Shown here piece after piece: positions 1 to 5,231 of a stretch of DNA of 6,174 nt (positions within the stretch are counted from its first letter, which is position 1; each line of letters starts with the position of its first letter). The notes under the pieces were generated by a model, which was not told the DNA's origin, did no database searches, and saw only the letters and a program-made list of their open reading frames with translations. This DNA is from an uncultured Pseudomonadota bacterium (GTDB lineage: Bacteria > Pseudomonadota > Alphaproteobacteria > CACZRW01), in contig CACZRW010000062.1 of the NCBI GenBank assembly GCA_902783675.1, positions 1 through 6,174 of the forward strand, written 5' to 3'. The position numbers and the translations under genes are program-made.

Positions 1-78
1 ACCGCAAGAGATAACGCACGCAAACTTTGGCTTACCGCCAAGGAAAAGGGCTACGAACTTTATTATCTTAAAAGGTAA
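1..78 (+). CDS. C-terminal end of a truncated gene, possibly DNA polymerase III subunit chi
   Basis: An open frame enters from the left edge and ends at TAA (76-78), leaving 25 residues: TARDNARKLWLTAKEKGYEL followed by YYLKR. The pattern AR-x-x-W-x-x-x-K-x-x-G-Y-E-L-x-Y resembles the last helix and strand of HolC, the chi subunit of the DNA polymerase III clamp loader. Chi links the clamp loader to single-strand binding protein. HolC proteins often carry a further Trp-rich tail after this point (for example YWQQ followed by about ten residues), and here the protein stops at YYLKR. The fragment is too short to settle identity, so the function is inferred from a short motif only. The gene converges on the minus-strand transporter gene, 51 bp away. 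Confidence 0.4.
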   Translation, partial: TARDNARKLWLTAKEKGYELYYLKR

Positions 79-105
79 TGGAAAGTATTTTGCGTATTTC
101 CACGC
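79..105. terminator. Weak hairpin between convergent genes
   Basis: TGGAAA-G-TA (79-87) can pair with TATTTCCA (95-102), giving 8 bp with one bulged G and a 7-nt loop. A competing short stem pairs GCGT (92-95) with ACGC (102-105). It begins immediately after the TAA of the left-edge gene and lies between two convergent genes, a usual place for a terminator. No T-run follows on the plus strand, and on the minus strand only a distant TTTT follows, so intrinsic termination is doubtful. Confidence 0.25.
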
Positions 106-129
106 CCAAAGACAAGGAAAAGATATTTT

Positions 130-960
130 TTAGCCGAAGATATTCCAAAGCATTTTAGTGGCGTTTAAGATTAAAAAGGCGGCAAAGGCACGCGCCAACA
201 CCAAATCGCTCATAAGCCTTGCCAACCATGCACCGACAGGAGCAAAAAGCATCACCGTCGGGACTATGCATAAAAGTGCGAGCCAATTCACATAGCCCAA
301 ATAATGATAGTCTAACCCCGCTTTGTCCCAACCTGCGATGATGTAGCAAAGTGTGCCGCTTACCGCTATTACCGAGGCCAAAATAGACGAAGTGCCGATG
401 GATATTTTCATCGGGAAACCATAAGCCCTTAAAAAAGGGACGCTCATCGTCCCGCCACCTATACCCATCAAAGCCGAGAATATTCCGATTAAAGTGGCAA
501 CGGCATGCAAAAAGTGCTTGTTCGGCAGGGCTTCGGCCCTTTTTGCCTTCACTTTTGTAAGCATTTTAACCCCGAGACCAAGACAGAAAATCGCAAACAA
601 AACGGTTATCGACTTTGCGCTAAACAGCGAGTTTAGGTAAGCGCCCAGCACCGCACCAAAGAACATAAGCGGTGCAAGCTTTTTCATCGCTTCCCACGAT
701 ATTTCTTTGTGTAATATGTGTGTTTTAAGCGAACCAATCCCCGTGAATATAATCGTGCCTAGCGAAGTCGCCATTATCGTTTGCATTTCATAGGCAGGGA
801 CAAAACCTACTTTATCCGAGATATAGTAAAGTATCGGCACGATAACCACACCTCCGCCTATGCCGAACATGCCTCCGATAAGGCCGGCAAGCGCACCTAT
901 AGACAACAGTATGCCGAGGGTGGGGGCAAAATCTATAGCGCTATAAAGCAGTTGTTCCAT
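130..960 (-). CDS. TSUP (TauE/SafE) family membrane transporter
   Basis: The 276-residue polytopic membrane protein resembles the TauE/SafE family (TSUP, formerly DUF81). Members move sulfite, sulfonates, sulfoacetate or other small organic anions across the inner membrane, often outward. The two halves are internal repeats with matching signature motifs: GLIGGMFGIGGGVVIVP at residues 26-42 and GIFSALMGIGGGTMSVP at 159-175. About eight hydrophobic segments are visible, near 12-46, 60-79, 94-112, 117-134, 150-170, 184-209, 223-245 and 255-274. The start at 960 puts the N terminus just before the first membrane segment. An AGGA lies 11 nt upstream (972-975), a rather long spacing. A start at 1023 would add 21 basic residues and a long overlap with murA, with no ribosome site. 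The start codon lies inside the last 20 bp of murA, so translation may be coupled. The substrate cannot be told from sequence. Confidence 0.9.
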   Translation of the reverse strand: MEQLLYSAIDFAPTLGILLSIGALAGLIGGMFGIGGGVVIVPILYYISDKVGFVPAYEMQTIMATSLGTIIFTGIGSLKTHILHKEISWEAMKKLAPLMFFGAVLGAYLNSLFSAKSITVLFAIFCLGLGVKMLTKVKAKRAEALPNKHFLHAVATLIGIFSALMGIGGGTMSVPFLRAYGFPMKISIGTSSILASVIAVSGTLCYIIAGWDKAGLDYHYLGYVNWLALLCIVPTVMLFAPVGAWLARLMSDLVLARAFAAFLILNATKMLWNIFG

Positions 961-2260
961 TTTGAGCAGTGTCCTGCGTCTTTGTTTCTTCCTTATCTTC
1001 ATGCAGGCGGACAATGTTCGCACCGCAAGCTGAAAGCTTAGCCTCTAATGCCTCATAACCTCTGTCAAGATGATAAACTCGCTCTATTAATGTATCCCCT
1101 TCGGCGGCAAGTGCCGCTAGGACAAGCCCCGCCGAAGCACGCAAATCGCTGGCCATTACGGGGGCTCCTTTTAATTTGCTTTCGCCCGCAATCGCAACCG
1201 AAGTGTCGTTTATAAAGCGGATGTCAGCGTTCATTCTTTGCATCTCCGGCACATGCATAAAGCGATTTTCAAATATTGTTTCCGTGATGGTTGAACCGCC
1301 CTTTGCCGTCAACATAAGCGCCATTATCTGTGCTTGAACATCGGTCGGGAAGCCGGGATAGGGCTCGGTCACTATGTCAATTCCGACAAGGTTACGATCC
1401 CTTCCGTCAACGGTTATAGTGTCATCCGTTTCGGTTATTTCTACGCCCATTTTCCTAAGAGCTTCGGACACGGCGGTTACATCGCCTGGACGAGTATCGG
1501 TAAGGGTCAGTTTGCCGCCCGTTATTGCCGCCGCTATCATATAAGTGGCCGTTTCTATCCGATCGGGAAGGACGGAATACTTCGCCCCGCCAAGTTTGTC
1601 TTTACCGTTTACGGTGAGGCAAGATGTGCCTATGCCGGTTATGTCCGCCCCCATTGCCTTCAAACACAAAGCAAGGTCAGTTATTTCCGGCTCCATGGCA
1701 GCATTGTTAATAACGGTTTGCCCGTCGGCTAAAGTCGCTGCCATAAGCGTATTCTCCGTCGCGCCTACGCTGATTTTGGGAAAAGTTATGTTTGCACCTT
1801 TCAGGCGGCCTTTTACGCTTGCCTTGATATAACCCTCTTCAATTGTGATGTCGGCACCCATTTGCTCCAGTGCCGCAAGGTGAAAATTGACAGGACGCGG
1901 ACCTATGGCGCAACCACCCGGCAGGGCAACTTGACACTCGCCAAAACGAGAGAGTAAAGGCCCCAAGACAAGCACCGAAGCGCGCATCGTTTTTACTAAT
2001 TCATAAGGCGCGGTAAGTTCGGATATATGGGCAGCGTTGAAGGAAGTGGTATGATCATCTATATGGGTTATACGAACACCAAGCACCTTTAGTATCTCGT
2101 AAAGCGTCTTTATATCGGCAAGAACCGGAATGTTTAACACTTCCAGCACGCCGTCAGTCAAAAGCGACGCCATTATAATAGGTAGCGAGGCGTTTTTTGA
2201 CCCACCGATAGGAACCGTGCCGAAAAGGGGGGTGCCTCCTGTTACTTTTATTTTATCCAT
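941..2260 (-). CDS. murA: UDP-N-acetylglucosamine 1-carboxyvinyltransferase
   Basis: MurA transfers enolpyruvate from phosphoenolpyruvate to UDP-GlcNAc, the first committed step of cytoplasmic peptidoglycan synthesis. From the start at 2260 it has 439 residues. Visible active-site residues are Lys22-Asn23 in GGSKNASLP, the PEP-loop Cys117 in LPGGCAIGPRP with Arg122 (the Cys alkylated by fosfomycin in sensitive enzymes), Asp307 in FPTDVQAQ, Arg333 in ENRFMHVPE, Arg374 in DLRASAG, and Arg400 in DRGYE. The two-domain inside-out barrel fold is expected for the family. After the usual end near ANIVRL there is an extra hydrophilic tail of about 20 residues ending in NGTTAL, so the protein is longer than the 419-residue E. 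coli enzyme. The start at 2260 is preferred because AGGA (2267-2270) lies 6 nt before it but directly abuts the alternative ATG at 2266. The gene lies 39 bp after dcd and overlaps the transporter gene by 20 bp. Confidence 0.97.
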   Translation of the reverse strand: MDKIKVTGGTPLFGTVPIGGSKNASLPIIMASLLTDGVLEVLNIPVLADIKTLYEILKVLGVRITHIDDHTTSFNAAHISELTAPYELVKTMRASVLVLGPLLSRFGECQVALPGGCAIGPRPVNFHLAALEQMGADITIEEGYIKASVKGRLKGANITFPKISVGATENTLMAATLADGQTVINNAAMEPEITDLALCLKAMGADITGIGTSCLTVNGKDKLGGAKYSVLPDRIETATYMIAAAITGGKLTLTDTRPGDVTAVSEALRKMGVEITETDDTITVDGRDRNLVGIDIVTEPYPGFPTDVQAQIMALMLTAKGGSTITETIFENRFMHVPEMQRMNADIRFINDTSVAIAGESKLKGAPVMASDLRASAGLVLAALAAEGDTLIERVYHLDRGYEALEAKLSACGANIVRLHEDKEETKTQDTAQNGTTAL

Positions 2261-2266
2261 AATCAT

Positions 2267-2270
2267 TCCT
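2267..2270 (-). promoter_or_regulatory. Shine-Dalgarno that decides the murA start
   Basis: On the minus strand AGGA is followed by ATG ATT ATG. The first ATG (2264-2266) touches the AGGA with no spacing. The second (2258-2260) is 6 nt away, which is normal spacing. This favours the 439-residue form starting MDKIKV over one starting MIMDKIKV. Confidence 0.6.
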
Positions 2271-2299
2271 TATATACTGGTATCTTATGTCCTGTCGTT

Positions 2300-2851
2300 C
2301 TATAGTTTTGGCAAAGTAACTCCGGTTTGTCCCTGATACTTGCCGTTTTTGTCCTTGTAAGAAGTTTCGCACATCTCGTTGGCTTTTAAAAATAAAAATT
2401 GAGCAACGCCTTCACCGGCATAAATCTTTGCGGGCAGGGGGGTAGTATTGGAAAATTCAAGAGTGACATGGCCTTCCCACTCGGGCTCAAGCGGTGTGAC
2501 ATTTACGATAATACCGCAGCGGGCATAAGTCGACTTGCCAAGGCAGATGACCAAAATATCGCGGGGAATGCGGAAATATTCAACAGTCCTGGCTAAAGCA
2601 AAGCTGTTAGGCGGAATGATGCAAACATCTTCCTTGCGAGAGACAAAGCTTTGGTTGGAAAAGTCTTTAGGATCAACAACACTGGAATTAACATTCGTGA
2701 AGATTTTAAATTCGTCCGCACAGCGGGCATCATAGCCATAGGATGAAACACCATAAGAAACGCAACCTTTGCGAACTTGCTTGTCCATAAAAGGCTCTAT
2801 CATACCTTTTGCTGCCATTTCTCGAATCCACTTATCGGACATTACTGACAT
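2300..2851 (-). CDS. dcd: dCTP deaminase
   Basis: This 183-residue protein matches bacterial dCTP deaminase, a homotrimeric enzyme that converts dCTP to dUTP and ammonia and so feeds dTMP synthesis. Visible motifs are SSYGYDAR (36-43), VDPKDF (59-64), IPPNSFALARTVE (79-91), the nucleotide-binding GKSTYAR (105-111), and LEFSNT (131-136). The Glu of LEFSNT (132) matches the catalytic base of the family. The C-terminal YQGQTGVTLPKL resembles the segment that closes over bound nucleotide. Length and motifs fit the mono-functional deaminase rather than the bifunctional dCTP deaminase-dUTPase, though that distinction is by resemblance only. The start at 2851 is chosen because AAGGGG (2861-2866) lies 9 nt upstream and the protein then begins MSVMSDKWIREM, the usual N terminus. 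The open frame runs further upstream to 2935, but those codons do not look like this family. It is the first gene of a likely dcd-murA-transporter unit. Confidence 0.96.
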   Translation of the reverse strand: MSVMSDKWIREMAAKGMIEPFMDKQVRKGCVSYGVSSYGYDARCADEFKIFTNVNSSVVDPKDFSNQSFVSRKEDVCIIPPNSFALARTVEYFRIPRDILVICLGKSTYARCGIIVNVTPLEPEWEGHVTLEFSNTTPLPAKIYAGEGVAQFLFLKANEMCETSYKDKNGKYQGQTGVTLPKL

Positions 2852-2860
2852 ATCTTTATT

Positions 2861-2866
2861 CCCCTT
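2861..2866 (-). promoter_or_regulatory. Shine-Dalgarno of dcd
   Basis: AAGGGG on the minus strand lies 9 nt before the ATG at 2851 and 18 nt before the second in-frame ATG at 2842. This supports the start at 2851. Confidence 0.5.
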
Positions 2867-2926
2867 TTTAAGCTTTATTCCAAACTCTGTCTTGTAAACT
2901 AAATAAAGGGCAAAGGCAAGCATCCC

Positions 2927-2932
2927 CTTATA
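2927..2932 (-). promoter_or_regulatory. Candidate -10 element for dcd
   Basis: TATAAG on the minus strand matches the sigma-70 -10 consensus at 5 of 6 positions. It would start transcription about 70 nt before the dcd ATG. No good -35 is visible at 16-18 bp. A second possibility closer to the gene is TTGCCT, 17 bp, TACAAG, each 4 of 6. Neither is strong. Confidence 0.2.
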
Positions 2933-2974
2933 CAATTTATTAGCTTTTCATTTTTTAAAAAAAATCATCTAATG

Positions 2975-3010
2975 CCCTTGACGAAGGAGGAAATAAACAC
3001 TACCTCATAA
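2975..3010 (+). promoter_or_regulatory. Candidate heat-shock (RpoH-like) promoter of groESL
   Basis: CCCTTGAC (2975-2982) resembles the -35 half of heat-shock sigma factor promoters (CCCTTGAA), and CCTCAT (3003-3008) matches 5 of 6 bases of the CCCCAT -10 half. The spacer of 20 bp is longer than the usual 13-17 bp, so the pairing is uncertain. No CIRCE inverted repeat (TTAGCACTC-N9-GAGTGCTAA) is visible in the 218 bp upstream of groES. That argues against HrcA control and leaves an RpoH-type route as the natural guess. Confidence 0.3.
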
Positions 3011-3054
3011 CCACGCCTTAAATATGAAAGGCATAATGATTTTTAATTTACTTT

Positions 3055-3070
3055 GAAGAGGATAAGAAAA
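3055..3070 (+). repeat. 16-bp direct repeat, copy 1, over the groES ribosome site
   Basis: GAAGAGGATAAGAAAA at 3055-3070 contains the groES Shine-Dalgarno GAGG (3058-3061, 8 nt before ATG) and ends on the A of the start codon. An exact copy lies exactly 60 bp downstream, inside the gene. Confidence 0.85.
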
Positions 3071-3360
3071 TGAAGTTTAGACCATTACTTGATAGAGTTT
3101 TGCTCAAAAGAGTGGAAGAGGATAAGAAAACCAGCGGTGGAATTATCATTCCCGACACTGCTAAGGAAAAACCTTCTCAAGGTCAAGTGGTTGCTGTCGG
3201 TCCCGGTGGACGTGATGAAGACGGCAAAGTTATTCAAATGAGCGTTAAAGTCGGAGACAGGGTGCTTTTTGCCAAGTGGTCCGGCACTGAAGTTAAAGTC
3301 GACGGCGAAGATTTCTTAATTGTTAAAGAATCCGAAATCCTTGGCGTAATTGAAGTTTAA
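3070..3360 (+). CDS. groES: Co-chaperonin GroES (10 kDa)
   Basis: The 96-residue protein has normal GroES length. Seven copies form the lid that closes the GroEL cage in the cytoplasm. The mobile loop that binds GroEL spans about residues 16-32, with TSGGIII (21-27) matching the conserved GG plus hydrophobic tripeptide (IVL in E. coli). VAVGPGG (41-47) belongs to the core and roof region. KWSGTEVKVDGED (69-81) and KESEILGVIE near the C terminus are typical of the alphaproteobacterial form. The start at 3070 has GAGG 8 nt upstream. It is the first gene of the groES-groEL operon, 36 bp before groEL, and is transcribed divergently from dcd. Heat induction is expected from family knowledge, but the promoter evidence here is weak. 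Confidence 0.98.
   Translation: MKFRPLLDRVLLKRVEEDKKTSGGIIIPDTAKEKPSQGQVVAVGPGGRDEDGKVIQMSVKVGDRVLFAKWSGTEVKVDGEDFLIVKESEILGVIEV
3115..3130 (+). repeat. 16-bp direct repeat, copy 2, inside groES
   Basis: GAAGAGGATAAGAAAA at 3115-3130 repeats 3055-3070 exactly, 60 bp downstream. Here it encodes the mobile-loop residues EEDKK (16-20). It carries the same Shine-Dalgarno-like GAGG but is followed by ACC, not a start codon. Confidence 0.85.
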
Positions 3361-3396
3361 TTATTAATTCGTAATTAGTTGTAAAAGGAAAAAGAA

Positions 3397-5046
3397 ATGA
3401 CTGCAAAAGATGTAAAGTTCTCAAACGATGCCAGAGAAGCCATGCTTAAAGGCGTCGATGTTTTGGCTAATACCGTAAAGGTTACCCTTGGCCCTAAAGG
3501 CCGCAATGTCGTGCTTAACAAATCTTTTGGTGCTCCGAAGATTACCAAGGACGGTGTTTCGGTCGCTAAGGAAATTGAGCTTGCCGATAAGTTCGAAAAT
3601 ATGGGCGCGCAATTGGTTAAAGAAGTTGCTTCCCGCACCAATGACGCTGCCGGTGACGGAACTACCACCGCTACTGTCCTTGCTCAAGCTATTGTGCACG
3701 AAGGCTGTAAGGCCGTTGCCGCAGGTATGAACCCCATGGATCTACGCCGCGGAATTGATGCCGCTGTTGCTGCCGTGGTGGAAGAGATTAAAGCGCACTC
3801 GCGCAAGGTCTCTACTTCTGCCGAGATTTCTCAAGTCGGAACTATTTCCGCAAACGGCGACTCCTCCATCGGCGGATACATTGCCGAGGCTATGGAAAAG
3901 GTCGGTAACGAGGGCGTGATTACGGTCGAAGACGCAAAAGGTCTTTCCACCGAGCTTGAAGTGGTTGAAGGTATGCAGTTTGATCGCGGATACCTTTCTC
4001 CTTACTTTATCACCAATCCCGACAAGATGATTACCGAGTTTGAAAACCCGTATATTCTTATTGATGACGGCAAACTTTCCAACTTGCAAAGCATGATTCC
4101 TATATTGGAAGCCGTGGTGCAATCCGGTCGTCCGTTGCTTATCATCGCAGAGGATGTCGAGGGTGAGGCTTTGGCTACTTTGGTTGTGAACAGACTTCGC
4201 GGCGGACTTAAAGTTGCTGCGGTAAAGGCTCCCGGTTTCGGCGACAGGCGCAAAGCTATGCTTGAGGATATTGCTATTCTTACCAAAGGTCAGGTCATCT
4301 CTGCCGATGTAGGCATTAAGCTCGAAGATGTAACTCTTGATATGCTTGGCACGGCAAAGCGCGTCACCATAAACAAGGACAATACAACCATCATTGACGG
4401 TGCGGGCGATAAGGACGCTATCAAGGCTCGTTGCGCCCAAATCAAAAAGCAAATAGAAGACTCTACTTCCGATTACGACAAGGAAAAAATGCAAGAGCGT
4501 CTTGCAAAACTTTCCGGCGGTGTTGCTGTTATTAAAGTCGGTGGTGCCAGCGAAACGGAAGTAAAGGAAAAGAAGGACCGCGTTGACGACGCTCTGCATG
4601 CCACTCGTGCTGCTGTTGAAGAAGGCATTGTAGTAGGTGGTGGCTCTGCTCTTTTATATGCTTCGGTTGCTTTGGAGAAAGTCAAAGTTGACAATAACGA
4701 TCAGAAAGTCGGTGTTGACATTATCCGCCGCGCTTTACAAGCTCCGGTGCGCCAGATTGCCGAAAACGCCGGCGTTGACGGTGCAGTTGTCGCCGGAAAG
4801 CTTATTGAAGGTAAGGATAACAAGATTGGCTTTGATGCTCAATCCGGTAAGTATACCGATATGTTCGCCGCAGGTATCATTGACCCGACCAAAGTGGTAA
4901 GAACTGCTTTGGAGGGCGCTGCCTCTATCGGCGGATTGCTGATTACCACCGAAGCGATGGTTACCGATAAGCCTGAGGATAAGTGCTCTTGCGGTAGCCA
5001 CGGCGGGGCTGACGCGGGCATGGGTGGCATGATGGGCGGATACTAA
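3397..5046 (+). CDS. groEL: Chaperonin GroEL (60 kDa)
   Basis: This full-length 549-residue GroEL forms the double-ring ATP-driven folding chamber with GroES. Numbering follows the E. coli protein closely. Visible features are the nucleotide site VTLGPKGRNVVL (29-40), AGDGTTTATVLA (85-96) with Asp87, catalytic Asp398 in RVDDALHATRAA, and VGGGSALL (413-420). Apical substrate and GroES-binding residues include Tyr199, Tyr203, Phe204, Leu237, Leu259, Val263 and Val264. The start at 3397 has AAGGA (3385-3389) 7 nt upstream. The C-terminal tail departs from the usual GGM repeats. It reads DKCSCGSHGGADAGMGGMMG then GY, placing Cys530, Cys532 and His535 just before a short Gly-Met segment and ending in Tyr rather than the common Met-Asp-Phe. 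The gene follows groES by 36 bp and is closed by a strong terminator at 5088-5128. A single groEL in this operon is consistent with the housekeeping copy. Confidence 0.99.
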   Translation: MTAKDVKFSNDAREAMLKGVDVLANTVKVTLGPKGRNVVLNKSFGAPKITKDGVSVAKEIELADKFENMGAQLVKEVASRTNDAAGDGTTTATVLAQAIVHEGCKAVAAGMNPMDLRRGIDAAVAAVVEEIKAHSRKVSTSAEISQVGTISANGDSSIGGYIAEAMEKVGNEGVITVEDAKGLSTELEVVEGMQFDRGYLSPYFITNPDKMITEFENPYILIDDGKLSNLQSMIPILEAVVQSGRPLLIIAEDVEGEALATLVVNRLRGGLKVAAVKAPGFGDRRKAMLEDIAILTKGQVISADVGIKLEDVTLDMLGTAKRVTINKDNTTIIDGAGDKDAIKARCAQIKKQIEDSTSDYDKEKMQERLAKLSGGVAVIKVGGASETEVKEKKDRVDDALHATRAAVEEGIVVGGGSALLYASVALEKVKVDNNDQKVGVDIIRRALQAPVRQIAENAGVDGAVVAGKLIEGKDNKIGFDAQSGKYTDMFAAGIIDPTKVVRTALEGAASIGGLLITTEAMVTDKPEDKCSCGSHGGADAGMGGMMGGY

Positions 5047-5087
5047 AATCCGTTTGTAGACCACCCGGTCGCAATTTTGTAAAACTT

Positions 5088-5128
5088 AAAACGACCCTCT
5101 TATATTTTCATATATCAGGGTCGTTTTT
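5088..5128 (+). terminator. Intrinsic terminator of groESL
   Basis: AAAACGACCCT-type arm 5088-5098 (AAA plus ACGACCCT) pairs with AGGGTCGT plus TTT (5117-5127), giving an 11 bp stem. A second inner stem TATAT/ATATA (5101-5105 and 5110-5114) caps it with a 4-nt loop. A T-run follows at 5124-5128. It lies 42 bp after the groEL stop. The A-run on the other side could let it work on both strands. Confidence 0.9.
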
Positions 5129-5154
5129 CTCGCACTTAAAAATGTATTGACAAA
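5101..5154 (+). repeat. Unit 1 copy of the duplicated upstream block
   Basis: This 54-nt stretch aligns with 5840-5890 at about 43 of 51 paired positions with one 3-nt gap, counted by eye. It starts with TATATTTTCA, includes the 3' half of the groESL terminator, and ends with the exact 16-mer AAAATGTATTGACAAA (5139-5154). Each copy lies upstream of a member of the same gene family. Confidence 0.75.
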
Positions 5155-5175
5155 TAATCGGACGAATATTAATTT
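5147..5175 (+). promoter_or_regulatory. Candidate promoter of the first paralogous gene
   Basis: TTGACA (5147-5152) is a perfect sigma-70 -35 hexamer inside the conserved 16-mer. The -10 is unclear: ATTAAT (5168-5173, 15 bp spacer, 4 of 6) and TAATTT (5170-5175, 17 bp spacer, 3 of 6) are both weak. Transcription would start near 5180, giving a leader of about 50 nt. It sits directly after the groESL terminator, so the gene appears to have its own transcription. Confidence 0.5.
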
Positions 5176-5187
5176 TACTCCTATGAA

Positions 5188-5214
5188 TTAATAGCTAAAC
5201 TATTAATGGCTATT
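5188..5214 (+). promoter_or_regulatory. Alternative hairpins in the leader of the first paralogous gene
   Basis: TTAATAG (5188-5194) pairs perfectly with CTATTAA (5200-5206), a 7 bp stem with a 5-nt loop. The overlapping AATAGC (5190-5195) can instead pair with GCTATT (5209-5214), 6 bp with a 13-nt loop ending 7 nt before the Shine-Dalgarno. Both cannot form at once. Alternatively the palindrome could be a DNA operator just downstream of the promoter. Confidence 0.4.
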
Positions 5215-5221
5215 GATAAAT

Positions 5222-5228
5222 GGAGGAG
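5222..5228 (+). promoter_or_regulatory. Shine-Dalgarno that decides the start of the first paralogous gene
   Basis: GGAGGAG overlaps the first possible ATG (5220-5222), which therefore cannot use it. Of the two later in-frame ATGs (5229 and 5232), 5232 has about 5 nt spacing from GGAGG. The resulting N terminus MEVISMEK also lines up with MDIVKMEK of the neighbouring paralogue. Confidence 0.7.
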
Positions 5229-5231
5229 ATG

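Noticed and set aside
961..1023. 21-residue N-terminal extension of the transporter
   Set aside because: There is no ribosome site before the earlier ATGs at 1023 or 1002, and the extension would make a long overlap with murA.
1334..1732. 132-codon plus-strand open frame opposite murA
   Set aside because: It lies wholly antisense to a clear murA, and no ribosome site or family resemblance was seen.
2852..2935. 28-residue N-terminal extension of dcd
   Set aside because: The family N terminus and the AAGGGG site both point to 2851, and the extension does not resemble dCTP deaminases.
3024..3056. Ten-codon open frame (MKGIMIFNLL) just before groES, as a leader peptide
   Set aside because: No ribosome site lies at suitable distance, since AAGGAGG is more than 30 nt upstream. 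It has no attenuator-type structure or runs of regulatory codons.
3365..3377. TAATT/AATTA palindrome between groES and groEL
   Set aside because: A 5 bp AT-only stem with a 3-nt loop is expected by chance in this AT-rich 36 bp gap.
3742..4599. 285-codon open frame on the minus strand opposite groEL
   Set aside because: It lies in exact antisense register with groEL, where scarce TTA, CTA and TCA codons in the sense gene leave few antisense stops. The protein has no recognisable domain.
5059..5070. GACC/GGTC hairpin just after groEL as a first terminator
   Set aside because: It has only a 4 bp stem and no T-run directly after it. The strong terminator at 5088-5128 explains termination.
5220..5231. 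Earlier ATG starts for the first paralogue (5220 and 5229)
   Set aside because: The ATG at 5220 overlaps the Shine-Dalgarno, and 5229 has too little spacing. The paralogue aligns from 5232.
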